Both the position numbers and the translations under genes were made by a program. Below the pieces are notes generated by a model. It was not told the origin of the DNA. It made no database searches and saw nothing but the letters and a program-made list of their open reading frames with translations. Positions 37,114 to 49,270 of a DNA stretch of 64,000 nt are shown piece by piece. Source of the DNA: Chelonoidis abingdonii. Lineage: Eukaryota; Chordata; Testudines; Testudinidae. Each line of letters begins with the position of its first letter. The stretch's first letter is position 1. The stretch covers positions 30,961,446 to 31,025,445 of the forward strand of contig NC_133770.1 of the NCBI RefSeq assembly GCF_003597395.2. The letters are read 5' to 3'.

Positions 37114-37215
37114 GTAAATGAAACAATGAGTTCACATTACTGTGGCTTTTTTGGGTAATACTGATAGCTAATTTGGCTACTGAACCAATCAGGTCAGAAT
37201 ATCACTGATCTACAC

Positions 37216-38460
37216 AGCCTATGGCAGCAAGTCTCAGAACCCAGGATGACAGACTTGGACTTGTAGGGCTTAGTCTTCTACAATAAAAATAGATGTGTAG
37301 ATGCTACAGCTTAGGCTCAATGCCTCTCGCTATGTAGACATACACTTCTTTGCTTCTTACAATATATAAAAAAAATATGGGGGGTTGTTTCAGATTTTTA
37401 AAATGCATTTGTCCGTCTGATTTGTGGTGAGCTGCTTGGTTTTTAACTTTAAACATATCAGGAATGTCAAATCTGATCTTCCCTTCTTTTGCTCAGAGCA
37501 TGCATTCTGTGAGATCTAATAACTTAACTGCAGAGGCTTGAGTGTGAAATCTTTAAGAAAAACCCCTTTTGTCCAAAATGGCAGTCACTGAAATTGCATA
37601 TTAGCAAAAACAAAACTAACAAATAAAACAATCCACCACCCAGAATTTTACAATCTGACTAAAACTCTTTTCCTTTCTCAGTTGCTCAGCTTTCATTCTC
37701 CTGACTCTTGCAGTGAGATCATTTCACTGGTTCTCTAATCCTTATCAGCTGTGTCTACATGGGGGATTTTCTCAGATTCTCCTGCTATTGCTCTAACACC
37801 ACTGCAGCTCTACCAGTGCTTTGGGATGAGCACTAGTGTACACTGGACGCAGACTTTACCATCTAGACCTGCTTTGCAGATGCTTTCAATGACATTTCAG
37901 AACATAGCTATCACCTTCTTTCCTTCACGTGAATGAGATGCTTGGGATAGAAACTTTTGTGAAGACTCTCTAGTCCATTTTGATAAAAAGTTTAAATTAA
38001 AATTCAGTGAAAAATCAAAACGCTGCAAACTGCTGCATGATATATGTGCCGTACTTGACAAACACCATGTATGGTGAAACCAGCCTGAGATAACCCAAAT
38101 AAAAACATTTCTGTTTTTTAAACCAAATTGAAACATTTTGTTTCAGGTTAGTTTGACATCTACCTGTTTGCTTGAGCTGCTGCTGTGCCTCATGGGAGTT
38201 ATAATTTGGGTGACTCGTGTCCCCATTCAACTCTATGGACTGGGCTTCCTGACTGAACTAAATTTCCCATGATGCACTACAGTCTTGCCATGGTTGATCT
38301 GGCTTGGGCGTCACATGACTACAGTTGTATATGCTCATTGTGATATGTGTTTCTGTGAAAACATATCCCTTGCTTTGTGACATGATGTAATTTTTCTTGA
38401 TACTTTCTTGAAATCCATAAATGTGTGTTTGAGTTAAAACGATATGGTTTTCCTATAAAT
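37216..38460. other. Unassigned sequence
   Basis: Around 38160-38280 the words CTCATGGGAGTTATAA and AAATTTCCCATGATGCACTA look like parts of a decayed DNA transposon. I could not define ends. No exon is supported. Confidence 0.4.
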
Positions 38461-38461
38461 G

Positions 38462-39402
38462 TAGAGCTGAAAGGGAATTTTAGAAGGCATCAAGCTAGTC
38501 CCTGCACTGAGGCCGGACCAAGTAAACCCAGATCATCCGTGACAGGTGTTTTTTCAACCTATTTTTAAAAACCTCTCCTGATAGAGATTCCATAACGTCC
38601 CTTGGAAGCCTATTCTAGAGCTTAACTACTGTTATAGTTAGAAAGGTTTTTCTAATATCTAACTTCAGTCTCCCTTGCTGTAGATTAAATCCTTTACAAT
38701 TGGAGAACAATTGATCCCATACTCTTTGTAACAGTCCTTCATATATTTGAAGACTGTTATCAGGTTCCCCCCTCCCCAACTCTTCTTTTCTCAAGACTAA
38801 ACATGCCCAGTTTTTGTAAACTACCCCTATAGGTCAAGTTTTCTAAACCTTTTATCATTTTTGCTGCTCTCCTCTGAACTCTCTCCAATCTTTCCTGAAG
38901 TGTGGTACCCAGAATTGGACACAGTAATCCAGTTGAGGTGTCACTAGTGCAGAGTAAAGTGGGACAGTTAACCCTTGTGTCTGACATACAACACTCCTGT
39001 TAATACATCCCAGAATATTAGCCTTTTTTGCAACATCATCATACCGATGATTCATGTTCAATTTGAGATCCATTATAACTCCTGGTGCCTTTTCAGCAGT
39101 ACTACTGCCTAGTTATTATTCTCCATTTTGTAGTTGTGCATTGGATATTTCCTTCCAAGGTGAAGTACTGCACTTTGTACTTATCTTTATTGAATTTTAT
39201 TTTGTGTAATTCAGACCAGTTCTCCAATATAGCAAGGTCTTTTTGAACTCTAATCTTGTCCCTCCAACGTGCTTGCAATCCCTCCAAGTTTGGTGTCATC
39301 TGTAAATTTTATAAGCATACTCTCCACTCCAGTATTCAACATATTAACGAAAAATATTTAACAACACCAGACCCAAAACTGACCCATGCGGAACCCCACT
39401 TT
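38462..39402 (-). mobile_element. CR1 LINE, 3' part of ORF2 plus 3' UTR
   Basis: On the minus strand the sequence encodes the C-terminal end of the CR1 polymerase. VPLYSALVTPQLDYCVQFW, then RVQRRAAKMIKGLENLTYRG and LGMFSLEKRR, lie between 39073 and 38760. The upstream part has ILENWSELHKIKFNKDKY (39299-39102). The 3' UTR follows down to 38462 (complement of AGAGCTGAAAGGG). The frame is broken at least twice, so the copy is dead. It belongs to a different CR1 subfamily from the copy at 40128-41040. Confidence 0.85.
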
Positions 39403-39782
39403 TTTTTTTTTGTATCTTCAGGTTTTTACAGTGTTTGTGGGGGATTGGTATTTTTGTGTGTGGTCTTATACATTTTAAGCTATATTTAAATACCAATATT
39501 TTAAAGTGTAATGTGTTTCAATATAAAATACAACAGCAGGTGATAATCAGAATACAAATGAATCATGGGATTAGAATCTCCAGTATGCATTAACACCTTT
39601 TCTATATAGCTCATCACACCATTTTTAGACACCCAGTTGGGCCCATAGACCATGTAGTGAGGAATAAAAGTTCAGAAACTAGGGGCAGCCTCTTCTTTCT
39701 TTGTGATTAAATGAAGAAAGACAGAAGAGAAATAGAAGAAAATTGTGTAGCAAAAAACAGATGATTCTGCTAGGAATCACCA

Positions 39783-39862
39783 ATGAAGTGGGTATTCACC
39801 CATAAAAGCTCATTCTCCAATACGTCTGTTAGTCTATAAGGTGCCACAGGACTCTTTCCTGC
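39783..39862 (-). mobile_element. Cry I-type SINE, 5'-truncated
   Basis: On the minus strand the order is AGTCCTGTGGCACCTTATAG, ACTAACAGACGTATTGG and GAGCTTTTATGGGTGAATAC, then CCACTTCATTGG. This is the middle to 3' part of the turtle tRNA-derived SINE. The 5' promoter region is absent. It shows what the normal 3' half looks like and so serves as a comparison for the two folded-back copies. Confidence 0.8.
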
Positions 39863-40127
39863 TCATACCAAATATTCTTATGCTTTGACATAATTAGAAT
39901 AGGCTGTGCTCTTGTTTGTAATGGCTGTGAGAATATACAGTATAGTATGACAGTATTGCCTAATAGTTATTATTGTATTCAGTGTGAGTTAGTGCAGAAA
40001 TTGGCTCAAACTCTATGGATTATATGCATTTGGGAGGCTTATTCTATGGCAGCAACCTGCAGTATTTGCACTGAAGGATAATTAGACTTCATAATTCTTA
40101 TCCCTTACTTTGTTTTTTTTTAAACAT

Positions 40128-41040
40128 CCAGATTTGTCAGGATACTTTAAGGGTTTTGCATTTGATAAATGCAAAGTAATGCAAATTGGAAAATATAATT
40201 CCAACTATACATATAAAATGATAGGGTCTAAATTAGCTGTTACCCCTCAAGAAAGAGATCTTGGAGTCATTGTGGATAGTTCTCTGAAAACATCCACCTA
40301 ATGTGCAGCAGCAGTCAAAAAAGTTAACAGAATGTTGGGAATCATTAAGAAAGGGATAGATAATAAGACAGAAAATATCATGTTGCCTCTATATAAATCC
40401 ATGGTATGCCACAGCTTGAATACTGCTTGCAGATGTGGTCGCCCCATCTCAAAAAAGGTATATTGGAATTGGAAAAGGTTCAGAAAAGGGCAACAAAAAT
40501 GATTAGAGGTATGGAATGATTTCTATATGAGGAGAGATTAATAAGACTGGGACGTTTCAGCTTGGAAAAGAGACCACTAAGGGGGAATATGCTAGAGGTC
40601 TATAAAATCATGACTGGTGTGGAGAAAGTAAATAAGGAAGTGTTATTTACTTCTTCTCATAACACAAGAACTAGGAGTCACCAAATGAAATTAATAGGCA
40701 GCAGATTTAAAACAAACAAAAAAGGAAGTTTTTTTCATACAATGCATAATCAACCTGTGGAACTCCTTGCCAGAGAATGTTGTGAAGGCCAAGGCTACAA
40801 CAGGGTTCAAAAAAGAAATAGATAAATTCATGGAAGATAGGTCCATCAGTGGCTATTAGCCAGGGTGGACAGGGATGGTGTCCGTTGCCTCTGTTTGCCA
40901 GAAGCTGGGAATGAGTGACAAGGGATGGATCACTTGATGTTCATTCCCTCTGGGGCACCTGGCATTAGCCACTGTCAGAAGATAGGATACTGGGCTAGAT
41001 GAACTTTTGGTCTTACCCGGTATGGCCGTTATTATGTTTT
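40128..41040 (+). mobile_element. CR1 LINE, 3' part of ORF2 plus 3' UTR
   Basis: The plus strand encodes FDKCKVMQIGKYN, then [51 protein letters not shown] and [19 protein letters not shown], which is the C-terminal region of the CR1 polymerase. The 3' UTR follows, with GGCTATTAGCCAGG, CAGAAGCTGGGAATGAG, CATTCCCTCTGGGGCACCTG and GATACTGGGCTAGATG, ending near GGCCGTTATTATG. Stops at 40301 and later frameshifts show it is a pseudogene. It is 5'-truncated, as most CR1 copies are. Confidence 0.88.
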
Positions 41041-41295
41041 CAGAAAGGAATCAAGAAAATATGTTCCACTGCAGTGAACGCAATACACATGGAAACCGAT
41101 GTGAGTATGGAAAATTATACTATTGGTTTTAGAAAATAAATCAATATGTAAAGTATTCTGCAAGGAAACCAAAGTCAGGTAAAAGATAGAGCTAAAAATA
41201 TTTTACAAAGGGCTACGTTATCGCACCACCACCGTCCCTGTGTGGGTAGTAATAACAATACCTAGTTCTTATCATCAGTAGATATCAGAGCATTT

Positions 41296-41440
41296 TATGA
41301 AAGAGGTCAGTATAATTCTCCACATTTTGGAGATGTGGAAACTGAGGCACAGAACATGCAAGTGACTTGCCCAGGCCACAGAAATGCCAAGAGTAGAACC
41401 CAGCTCTCTGGGCACTGAGTCACAGTGCCTCCCAAACAAG
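41296..41440 (-). repeat. MIR SINE fragment
   Basis: GGAAACTGAGGCACAGAACA, AAGTGACTTGCCCAGGCCAC and AGTAGAACCCAGCTCTCTG are the reverse complement of the MIR core and 5' half. Old and diverged. Confidence 0.7.
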
Positions 41441-41748
41441 CCCCTTATTGTGAGCGATATTCAAACTTGTATAAGGAAACCCCATTAGATTTCAAATCTA
41501 ATGCCTTAAGCACTCAGTCATCATAGCTGGGTACGCTAAAGGGGAGTAGGGAGAAATGCCAGTGCACGCAGGTAGGAGAGAGGCATAAACCTTCAGAATG
41601 GACGGGAAGGCGAATAACTAGCGTTAGCTGCAGAGGGGCAGGGATAAGCAGGGCCATGACTATGTCCCCACTCCCCATGGTGTCTGCAGTGAGAGAAGCA
41701 ATTGCTACACCTTTTTAAGGATGGAGTATGGCTTCCTCTGTCCCATGC

Positions 41749-42683
41749 TGTCATAAGTAGATAGGTAAGTGTTAATTTTCTTTTACCTGTAAAGGGTGAA
41801 CAAAGGGGGAACCAAACACCTGACCAGAGGACCAATCAGAGACCTGAATTTTTTTTTAAGAGTCTAGGAGGGAACTGGAAACTCGGGGTCTTTTTGTTTT
41901 CCTCGGCTGTGAGTAAACAAGCTTTTCTTCTAACTCCATCTTCTTTCAAATATTCTACTATCAAGTGTGAGTACAAAGGAACCAAAGTAATCGGCTGTGA
42001 TGTGCTTTGATTTGTATTTACATGGGTGTTGATTTGCTGGACTGGTTTAATTGGGCTATCTTTTAAATCAGACTGTTTATTCCTATTTTCTTATAAGCCA
42101 TATTCCTGTATTGAGTTTCTTAATGCAGTATTATTGTTCTGTATTTTCTTTCTTTTTATATAAAGTTTCTTTTTAAAACTTGTGGGAGTTTCTTTTCCTA
42201 GTGAGGCAGAGGGGAGAGGAATTTCTGTGCCCGGAGCTCTGTTACATCTGTGACAGGCTAGGCGGGGGGAGGGAAAAGCCCAAGCTCTGTGTCTTACTTT
42301 CCTATTGTCCCAGGGCGGGAAAAGGCTACGGGACAAAGGGAGGGGTGAATCTCTTGTGTGAGCTGACTAGGTTTGAATGCATAGCCTCGGGGAAGCTAGA
42401 TTGCCTCTCTGGTTGTATTCAAAGGGAATAGGACAGCATCGCACCGGCTAACCCAGGAAAGGGGGGGAAGCTGGGGGATGAGATAGAGGAGACCCAGGGG
42501 CTCTGGGTCTTGGAGGGGTCCCCCAAGGAAAGGTTTGGGGAACCCGAGGGGGCCGAAACCCTGGAAAACTTCGGCTGGTGGCAGCGAGATAAGATCCAAG
42601 CTGGGTATAAGCTTGGGGAGGTTCACAGTAAGCACCCAGATTTTGTACGCTAAGGTCCAGATTTGGGACAGACGTTTACCACA
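41749..42683 (+). mobile_element. Solo LTR (935 bp)
   Basis: The unit starts TGTCATAAGTAG, ends GTTTACCACA and is flanked by an exact 5-bp duplication, CATGC, at 41744-41748 and 42684-42688. TG...CA ends with a 5-bp duplication are the hallmark of LTR elements. A TATATAAAG box-like word lies near 42157. No internal retroviral sequence adjoins either side, so it is a solo LTR left by recombination. Confidence 0.85.
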
Positions 42684-42688
42684 CATGC

Positions 42689-43369
42689 TCAGCCCAGCAC
42701 CCCTGAGGCATTTTGCTTTGAAAGGCAGCTTTCCTCCTCACCCTACCATTCAAGCAATGTGCCTCTTCCCCTCCCCTAAAGCTCCTCAGACTTCCAGGAG
42801 GCATAACTGAGTCCAGAGTGTTCTAAGGCTGTCATGTTTTATTTGAAAAATGCATCTTTACTGCTTTACAAATTCATTATAATAAGAGACTCATTTTTAC
42901 ACTGAAGGACACACTGATTATTGTCCTGTGGTTTTCAATTAATATGTTCACGGCTAACAGTTTTTAAGTACAATGAATCATGTAAATATCCATATCACAG
43001 CAGCTAATTTGTTTGTTTATTGGGGAATAGCAAGCACCACATGAATCTGTTTTGAAATGAATTCCAAGCCAGGCAAACAATTTTGGTAGGAACAGTGGCG
43101 GGGAGGAAGGGGGGGGAGGCGGCGATGAGAGGAGAGAGTGCAGTATAACAGGCTTTGGAAGTGTCTCTCTGTTCTGCACAGTGCAGTTTGCCTAGTGTCG
43201 AATATGAACTTTAAATAGTCAAGATCAAAAATCTGCTATCAAGGGGCCCAATTCCTGAAGTCATTTCTCAGGCAAAACTCTCAGTGACTTTGGGATTTCT
43301 AGGTGGATTCAGTGTTCATGTCAGGAATACTGTCAGGATTGAATACTGGCTGACTGAAACTGTCAGGAA
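42689..43369. other. Unassigned sequence with a decayed palindromic repeat
   Basis: At about 43243-43305 the words TCCTGAAGTCATTTCTCAGG and CAAAACTCTCAGTGACTTTG resemble the common palindromic repeats noted elsewhere in the window, but the right arm is poor. Nothing else is assigned. Confidence 0.4.
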
Positions 43370-43790
43370 TCAAGGCCTGCAGCAGAGTCAGCCCAGGTAA
43401 CTTAATGAGTCCTGCTGGCCTGTAGTAGGCTACCTAACTGGCTACACCACCTGATTGATTGGAAGAGTCAGGAGACCGGCTGCTAAACCCAGCAGTTCAG
43501 CAGCTGCTCAAAGCATTCACCTACAGCTGTGATAGCTTCTGAGCCTGCTTCTTCCCAGTTCTGCTCCTGCCTCAGCCCCAGTCCTGCCTCTAGGTAACCA
43601 GTCCTGACCTCTCACTCCAATTCCTGACTTTGGCACTGATCCTGGCACCTGGCCTCTGACTCTGGTTTTGGCCCTGGGCTCCAATTCCTGACTACCAACT
43701 CCTGCCGTAACCACGAGGTTTGATTCCTGCTCCAACCGCCAGGCACAACTGCCTGTGTCCTTTTCACTGACAGTTTGAGCAGCCCCAACA
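43370..43790. repeat. LTR-like C-rich repeat sequence, ends undefined
   Basis: From 43546 to 43740 the plus strand is a series of degenerate units built on TCCTGAC and CTCTGACTCTGG-like words, ending with CAGGCACAACTGCC. I remember such tracts from turtle LTRs. TGTCAGGAATC at 43361 could be the start, but I found no matching target-site duplication. Confidence 0.35.
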
Positions 43791-44249
43791 CAAACAATAA
43801 AGGGATTAAACCTGACATGGTGAGCAAGGATTCTACAAGAGCTTACAAAGTACATGAAGGGTGCTGGCTGGAGGCATTATTCAAGCAGAGATCAGGAACA
43901 GGCGTAATAGCTCCATGTAACTCTTTGGGGAGTGCATGTTAAGGGCTTTCCCTTTGCCCTGCCCCTGGTTCTTATCATGCAGACAGAAAGCAAAAGACCA
44001 GAAGGCAAAAGTGCAGGCAATGCAGTGTTGGGGTTAATCAAGCAAGCATATCCATAGCCAGCAGAGCCTTTTTCCCAGTGTTCCCATTTTCCCTTCCTTT
44101 GCAGGCATACTTATACCTGTAAGTGCATGCCCTTGGTCATACCCCTTACAATTTATAGCCATATTCCGTTTTGAAGGGTCTTGGGTCTGGGGGCTTCGGT
44201 GCCACCTCTATTGTATCCCATGGGACGGGTAAGGAGTGAGGTTGTGCTT

Positions 44250-44820
44250 GGTGTGATACAGCATGGCCAGAGGGCAGCAGAACAGTGTTAGCAGGGAGCC
44301 TTATTCCCTGCAACGGGAGGAAGGTTTGCTATAGATTAACTAGAGCACCTGAAGCCAATTAGAGCACCTGTAGCCAATTAGGGCACCTGAAGCCAGTCAT
44401 GTGATAAAACCCCCTGCTTCAGTCAAACAATGTGGGAGTTAGAGCAGGAAGGTTTAGTTGGAGCAGAGAGCAGTTTGAAGGAGTAGGAGTAGGAGTAGGA
44501 GTAGGAGAAGAGAGACAAAAGGAAAGTTTGGAGGAGTGCTGTGGTGGGCTGAGAAATCCAAAAGAAACCCTAGGTAAGGGGCACCTGGCATGTGTAGAAG
44601 GAGGGTAAGAAGCCCCTTCACAAGCTTAAGGGCAGGACAGGGAAGTAACCCAGGGGAAGGAACCACTAGTTCAAGTGGTTCACCACAAACCTCAGGGCCC
44701 CTAGGTTGGGACCTGGAGAAGAGGGTGGGCCCAGGTCCCTCCCTCTCCACCCCCCTCCTCAAGGACACTAGTGGGATAATTAAAATACTGGTTCAGAGGC
44801 AAGCAATGGCACCCTGAACC
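44250..44820. repeat. LTR-like sequence with short tandem repeats
   Basis: It contains three degenerate tandem units of GAGCACCTGAAGCCAATTA (about 44340-44398) and about five units of AGGAGT (44479-44507). TGTGATACAGCATGGCC near 44258 could be an LTR start. The right boundary and target-site duplication are not found, so the class is uncertain. Confidence 0.35.
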
Positions 44821-45036
44821 TTCTCCAAAGAAGAGAAAGCGCGAGACCCAGCATAACAGGGCTGGCAATTTGCCACATTGGTCAGGTACAGGCATTTCTT
44901 TGGCCTTTTAGCATTTCTTATCCCTTCCCCCCCCATCTCCCTCATCCCTCCTGACTGGTTGGTTGACCTTATCTCAGGAAAGGAGTTGAGGCAGGACTGT
45001 CCTTCAAGTGTACGCTCTACCCAGCTACACTTTAGC

Positions 45037-45290
45037 CAGAGGTGAAAGTAAGGTGGTATGGCTCGGTACATCGTACTGGTAAAAAGTAGCGATCAGTAGC
45101 GGCCCATACTGCTGACTTTAAAGCACTGCCATGGCAGTGCTTTAACATCAGTGCCCCTTTTGCACCCTACATCAGCAGAACTGCCGGGTCCCTATCGACA
45201 GGGTTGCTGATGTGGGGGGGCACAAAAGGGGCAGCAACGATCAAGCAGAGCTGCCAATAGGGGGACGCAAAAGGGGCAGCAAAGTTAAAA
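45037..45290. mobile_element. Truncated hAT element related to 31042-32401
   Basis: The first 50 bp (CAGAGGTGAAAGTAAGG, then GGTACATCGTACTGGTAA) match the left end of the hAT at 31042. The rest differs and the right terminus is missing. It contains a perfect 28-bp palindrome at 45118-45145 and two copies of a word like GCACAAAAGGGGCAGCAA. Confidence 0.6.
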
Positions 45291-45348
45291 ATCTTTCATC
45301 ACTTTCCCCGCCTCTCCATCCCCTCCTCTTCAAGATCCTGTTGAACTG

Positions 45349-45417
45349 TCTGATCAAAAGCCCGTTAAAGTAAATGGAAATATTCTCATTATTGTCAGTG
45401 GACTTTGGATCAAGCTC
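45349..45417. repeat. Palindromic MITE (GGCCTGATCCAAAGC type), second copy
   Basis: The arms TCTGATCAAAAGCCCGTTAA and AGTAAATGG pair with GTCAGTGGACTTTGGATCAA. This is the same family as 20111-20180. Confidence 0.6.
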
Positions 45418-45535
45418 CCAGGTTGTTTGCTGGCTAACAAAAACTTTCAGAAAAGTATTGCTGAAAAAAATGTTTTTTGAGTATCTTTAGTACTAACTAG
45501 CTAACTGACTACAGGTCAGAGTACACCTAACAGAC

Positions 45536-45900
45536 GGGGGGAAAGGCGAAAGAGAATGAAACAACTAGAGTGAAGGGAGAAAAAGGCAGGGAATGGATGG
45601 TGAATAACTGAGATAGAGGGTAAAAATAAAATAATTAGTTAAGAAATGAAAGAAAAGACAGAGAAAGTAGGCGTGGATATAGATCTATGTGCAGAAAAAA
45701 AGAGAGGAGAAAAAGTGAAACAAAATAATAAGCAGAAGAAACGAAGGAGAAGAATAAGAATGAATGTTGGACTGTTTAAAAAGAAGAGATGGAAACAAAA
45801 GCTGAGAAAACATGACAATAGGCCTGAGAGATTCTGCAAGGAGAGATGCAATAAAGAAGGATAAGCAAACAGTTGAGAGATGAGAGGAATTAAGAGCAAG
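45536..45900 (+). repeat. Purine-rich tract
   Basis: For about 360 bp the plus strand is overwhelmingly A and G (for example GAAAGAAAAGACAGAGAAAG). The open frame inside it (45646-45864) is lysine- and arginine-rich only because of this composition. Confidence 0.7.
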
Positions 45901-47409
45901 GGTGCAACATAGAGTAAATGAGAACCAAATGTTACTGTAACAAAGATTTTAAAATATGGAGGATGGAGAAATTGTAACAGGGAAATATTAAGGGGGTAGT
46001 TTTTTGGTTTAGTTGTTTTTCTTTGGGTTGTTTCTTTTTTGCATATACTTGAAAAGGTTCTTAGTTTTCAAAAAACCAGCTGAAAATTCTAGACTAGATG
46101 TTGAGGAGATAAGAGTCAGAACTCTCGTGTGTCCTTCCATACTTGCATGACAAGATATGCCTAGTGTATGCATTTTTTACTTTCTTCCTTTCTTTTCAGT
46201 TTTTCCATGACTCATGGCATTTGCTAGAGGTTAGGGAATTGTCAGGATGCTTATCGTGTATGGGGTGTTGTGAGTGGGTTCAGTACCTTGGAGGACAGTT
46301 CGGTCATTTGATTAAGTCTGCTGCAGGTTTTGTCAATGGGAGGAAGGAGGGGTACAGGTTAGATTCTAGCAGAGCAGTCAAGTCAAGGTAAACACTCGCA
46401 CAGATTAATGGTAGATGGAAGTTGCACCTGTGCACCCTGCACATTGCAACAGCTCAGAGTCAAACCAGGAACTTCATGGTCCAAAGGCAGCAGTTCCATC
46501 AAGTGAACCACAAGGGATTATCCCATTGCCTGAGTCAGCAGGAGTAATGTTAAGCTTCTCTCAGCTAGAAGTCATTTTTATCACTTTTAGTTTAGTACAC
46601 ATTGTTGACTCCATGCTGCTCAGGAGGTGATTTTTTCCCCAGACAGTATCTTATTTTTACTGACAGTAGGCAGAGCAGCTACACAAGTGCACCCATGTAA
46701 TGGAAGCAAGAGCACAGTGTTCCGACATAAGGAAAACAGCTCTAGATGAGGTTACAGATCTGCAGGAGTGAGACCCATACTAGATGTTGCAGCCATTAAC
46801 CTCCTTTGCCTTTGTTCCAGACTAGCAGGTTGTGGCAGCAGCCAGGAGAGATAAGGCTTTAGTGAAATGCAATCCAAAGAGAGAAAATGTGCGACAAATT
46901 GCACTCTCAAAGTAGCTTGTGATCTGAGATGGGTTATATTTGTTCTGCTTTATGCAGTTTTGGTGGCAAAATCTCATTGTTTTTTTATTTTACACCTCAA
47001 GAATTTAGTATGATCCATGTAATCTTACAGCATTTCATTAACATTATTATTAGTTAATAACTAACTAGTAACTAAATTAACTGAAGTCAGAGCAAAGTCC
47101 CAGAATTCAGAATGCATTCATATGGGGCCACTTCTGATCCCTGATTTTTCCTGAGCTATCCCACAAAGTTCAACTACTTAGCTCAGCTCTTAATGATTTC
47201 AAAAGGTAGCAGGGAACCTCAGTGCTACTGCATCATCTCTGATGTCTTTCATTGCAACACCGTCCTGAGGCCAGGTCTGCAGTTCCACCCCATAGAAATC
47301 AGTGAGTTCAGCTCTAGTGAGCACTGAGCAGAAACAAGGACATTAAATTGGGTTTGATGAGCTCTGTCTTTAAATACTAGAGGAGGAGGGTCCAACATAG
47401 CCAGGACTT
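45901..47409. other. Unassigned sequence
   Basis: I see no supported gene or repeat. Short open frames at 46143-46630 have no domain signature. Confidence 0.5.
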
Positions 47410-49270
47410 TTAAAATAAAGTCCACATACAGGTTTCACACACAACATTTTGGCACCTGAGGTGGGGAGCTCAAATGGCTCCCTCATCTTTCTCACTTGGG
47501 CCAAAACTTTGAAAGGTCTCAATTCTGCCTTCTTCCTGTTCTTCTGTCATGGTACTTCTCTGCTACCTACCCCAATAAAGGAGAACTAACAACTTAAAAC
47601 GCCTTGTTCAAAAATTTTAAGAAACACTTAACATTCAAATGCTTGAATAGCAAATGTAACTTTTTTTGTCTGCATAGTAAACACTGGCATTTTATCTGTT
47701 TGAATAATCAAAGTGGTGCTTTCCATGCCTTCTTGGTTGCAAAGATTTGAACTGCTTCCTGAAGGTCCACAGTCTGGGCCGGCTCATGCTCTGTTGAGAT
47801 GGTTGCAAGGCTGACAAGCCTCTCCTGTGTCATTGTGGAGCGTAGATGTGTTTTTATTAACTTCAGCTTGGAAAAGCTATGTTCCCCACTGGCAACTGTT
47901 ACGGGAAGTGCTAGAAGTATGCGCAGAGCAACAAAAGCATTTGGAAAGAGGGTGGTCATCTTACTTGTGCACATATTTTCCAGAACAGCCTTTGGAGTTG
48001 ATCCTGCTGGAATGTATCTTGAAAGAGCTTTCAGTTCATCACCTAAATCACTCACATCAATAACTTGCATATCATCATTCGTCAACACTGTCTCTAGTGC
48101 CCTGCATTGCTGGTGTAGGTCTTTTTCAGGTACAGTGAGGAGTTGTGGAGTATCATACAACATGCCAAATATACTGCTGTGTTCCTTGAGCTGCATGAAA
48201 TGTTCTTCAGCTGACTGTATTGCACAATCTAGCACCTGGTTAAAGAATTCAATTTTGAATTGTTGTTTGGGGTCTCTTATGGGATTATCCCATGCCTCAT
48301 AATCAAAATGTCTTCTTCTTTGGTGACTCTTGTATTCTTGAATGGGTGGGAAAATAGCTTCAGTGTGAAGTTCGTTCCTCTGCCAACTTCTGTGCACTCT
48401 TCAGAACGTTTTGAAATCCCTCATCTGACCGGTAAGACTGTAGGTATGACTTTGGTTTGTCCAGTTGTTCCATTGCTCCAGGTATATCAAGGTCAACACC
48501 TTGGAGTTTCTTGCTTACAACATTTATTTCAAACAGTATGTCATGCCACAACACTAAGCCACACAGAAATTTGAAGTTATGTATGTTTCTGGTGATTCCA
48601 TTTCCCTTGGCCACTGTTCTCCCACGAACAGTTCCTGTGATAGCATTATCCTCCATAATGGCAACTAAGGCATCATCTATCTTCCCAATTTGGTGTTTGA
48701 TAGGCTTTATTGCCTCCACTCGACTTTCCCATCATGTGGGACTCAGTGGTTTCAGTATCAGAGAGTATGTTCCCTGATGTTGCTTCAAAATTTGTCATTG
48801 ATGAGTTGATGCAGAGAAAATTACATAGATGCTTTGAATTACATTAAAAATTTCAGCAGCCTTACTAGAAACCTTACTGATGCTGCATCACTGACCACAA
48901 AGTTCAATGAATGAGAACTGCATGGGACAAAAAAAGCTTGAGGGTTTAACTCTCGGATCTGTGTCTACTCTCCTTTGTTCTTTCCTGTCATGTTGGCACC
49001 TGTAGTAGAGCGGGTCCGGGGCTCAATCCTCCTTGAGGGCAGAGGGGAGCCACACCGGCTCATCGCACTCCGTCGGCCTCGGGCCCGTCCCTTGCTGCGG
49101 GGCTGAGCGAACTGACAACAGTTAGTAAGTGGCTCAGGCCCTCGGGTGCAGGGCTGAGTGTATGACTGGCCTCTAGATGCCCCCAGGTCCGGGGTCAGGG
49201 CGGGGCCGTAAGCAGTTCAGCAGTCAGGCCCTTTCAGTCGGGCTGAGCACAAGATAACAGTATATATATA

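Larger units (their letters stand above)
36194..37207. mobile_element. Outer non-autonomous hAT of a three-level nest
   Basis: Ends CAGTGATACTCAGAC and the reverse complement of GGTCAGAATATCACTG are flanked by ATCTACAT (36186-36193) and ATCTACAC (37208-37215), a 7-of-8 duplication. Another hAT is inserted near its left end (36244-36891). The remaining body (36900-37207) contains two copies of ATTAACCAA and a TA microsatellite. Confidence 0.85.

Noticed and set aside
41749..42683. Retroviral gag or pol genes next to the LTRs
   Set aside because: I looked on both sides of this and the other LTRs and found no retroviral coding motifs. They appear to be solo LTRs.
45646..45864. Lysine/arginine-rich plus-strand frame as a nuclear protein
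   Set aside because: The composition follows from the purine-rich tract. No domain is present.
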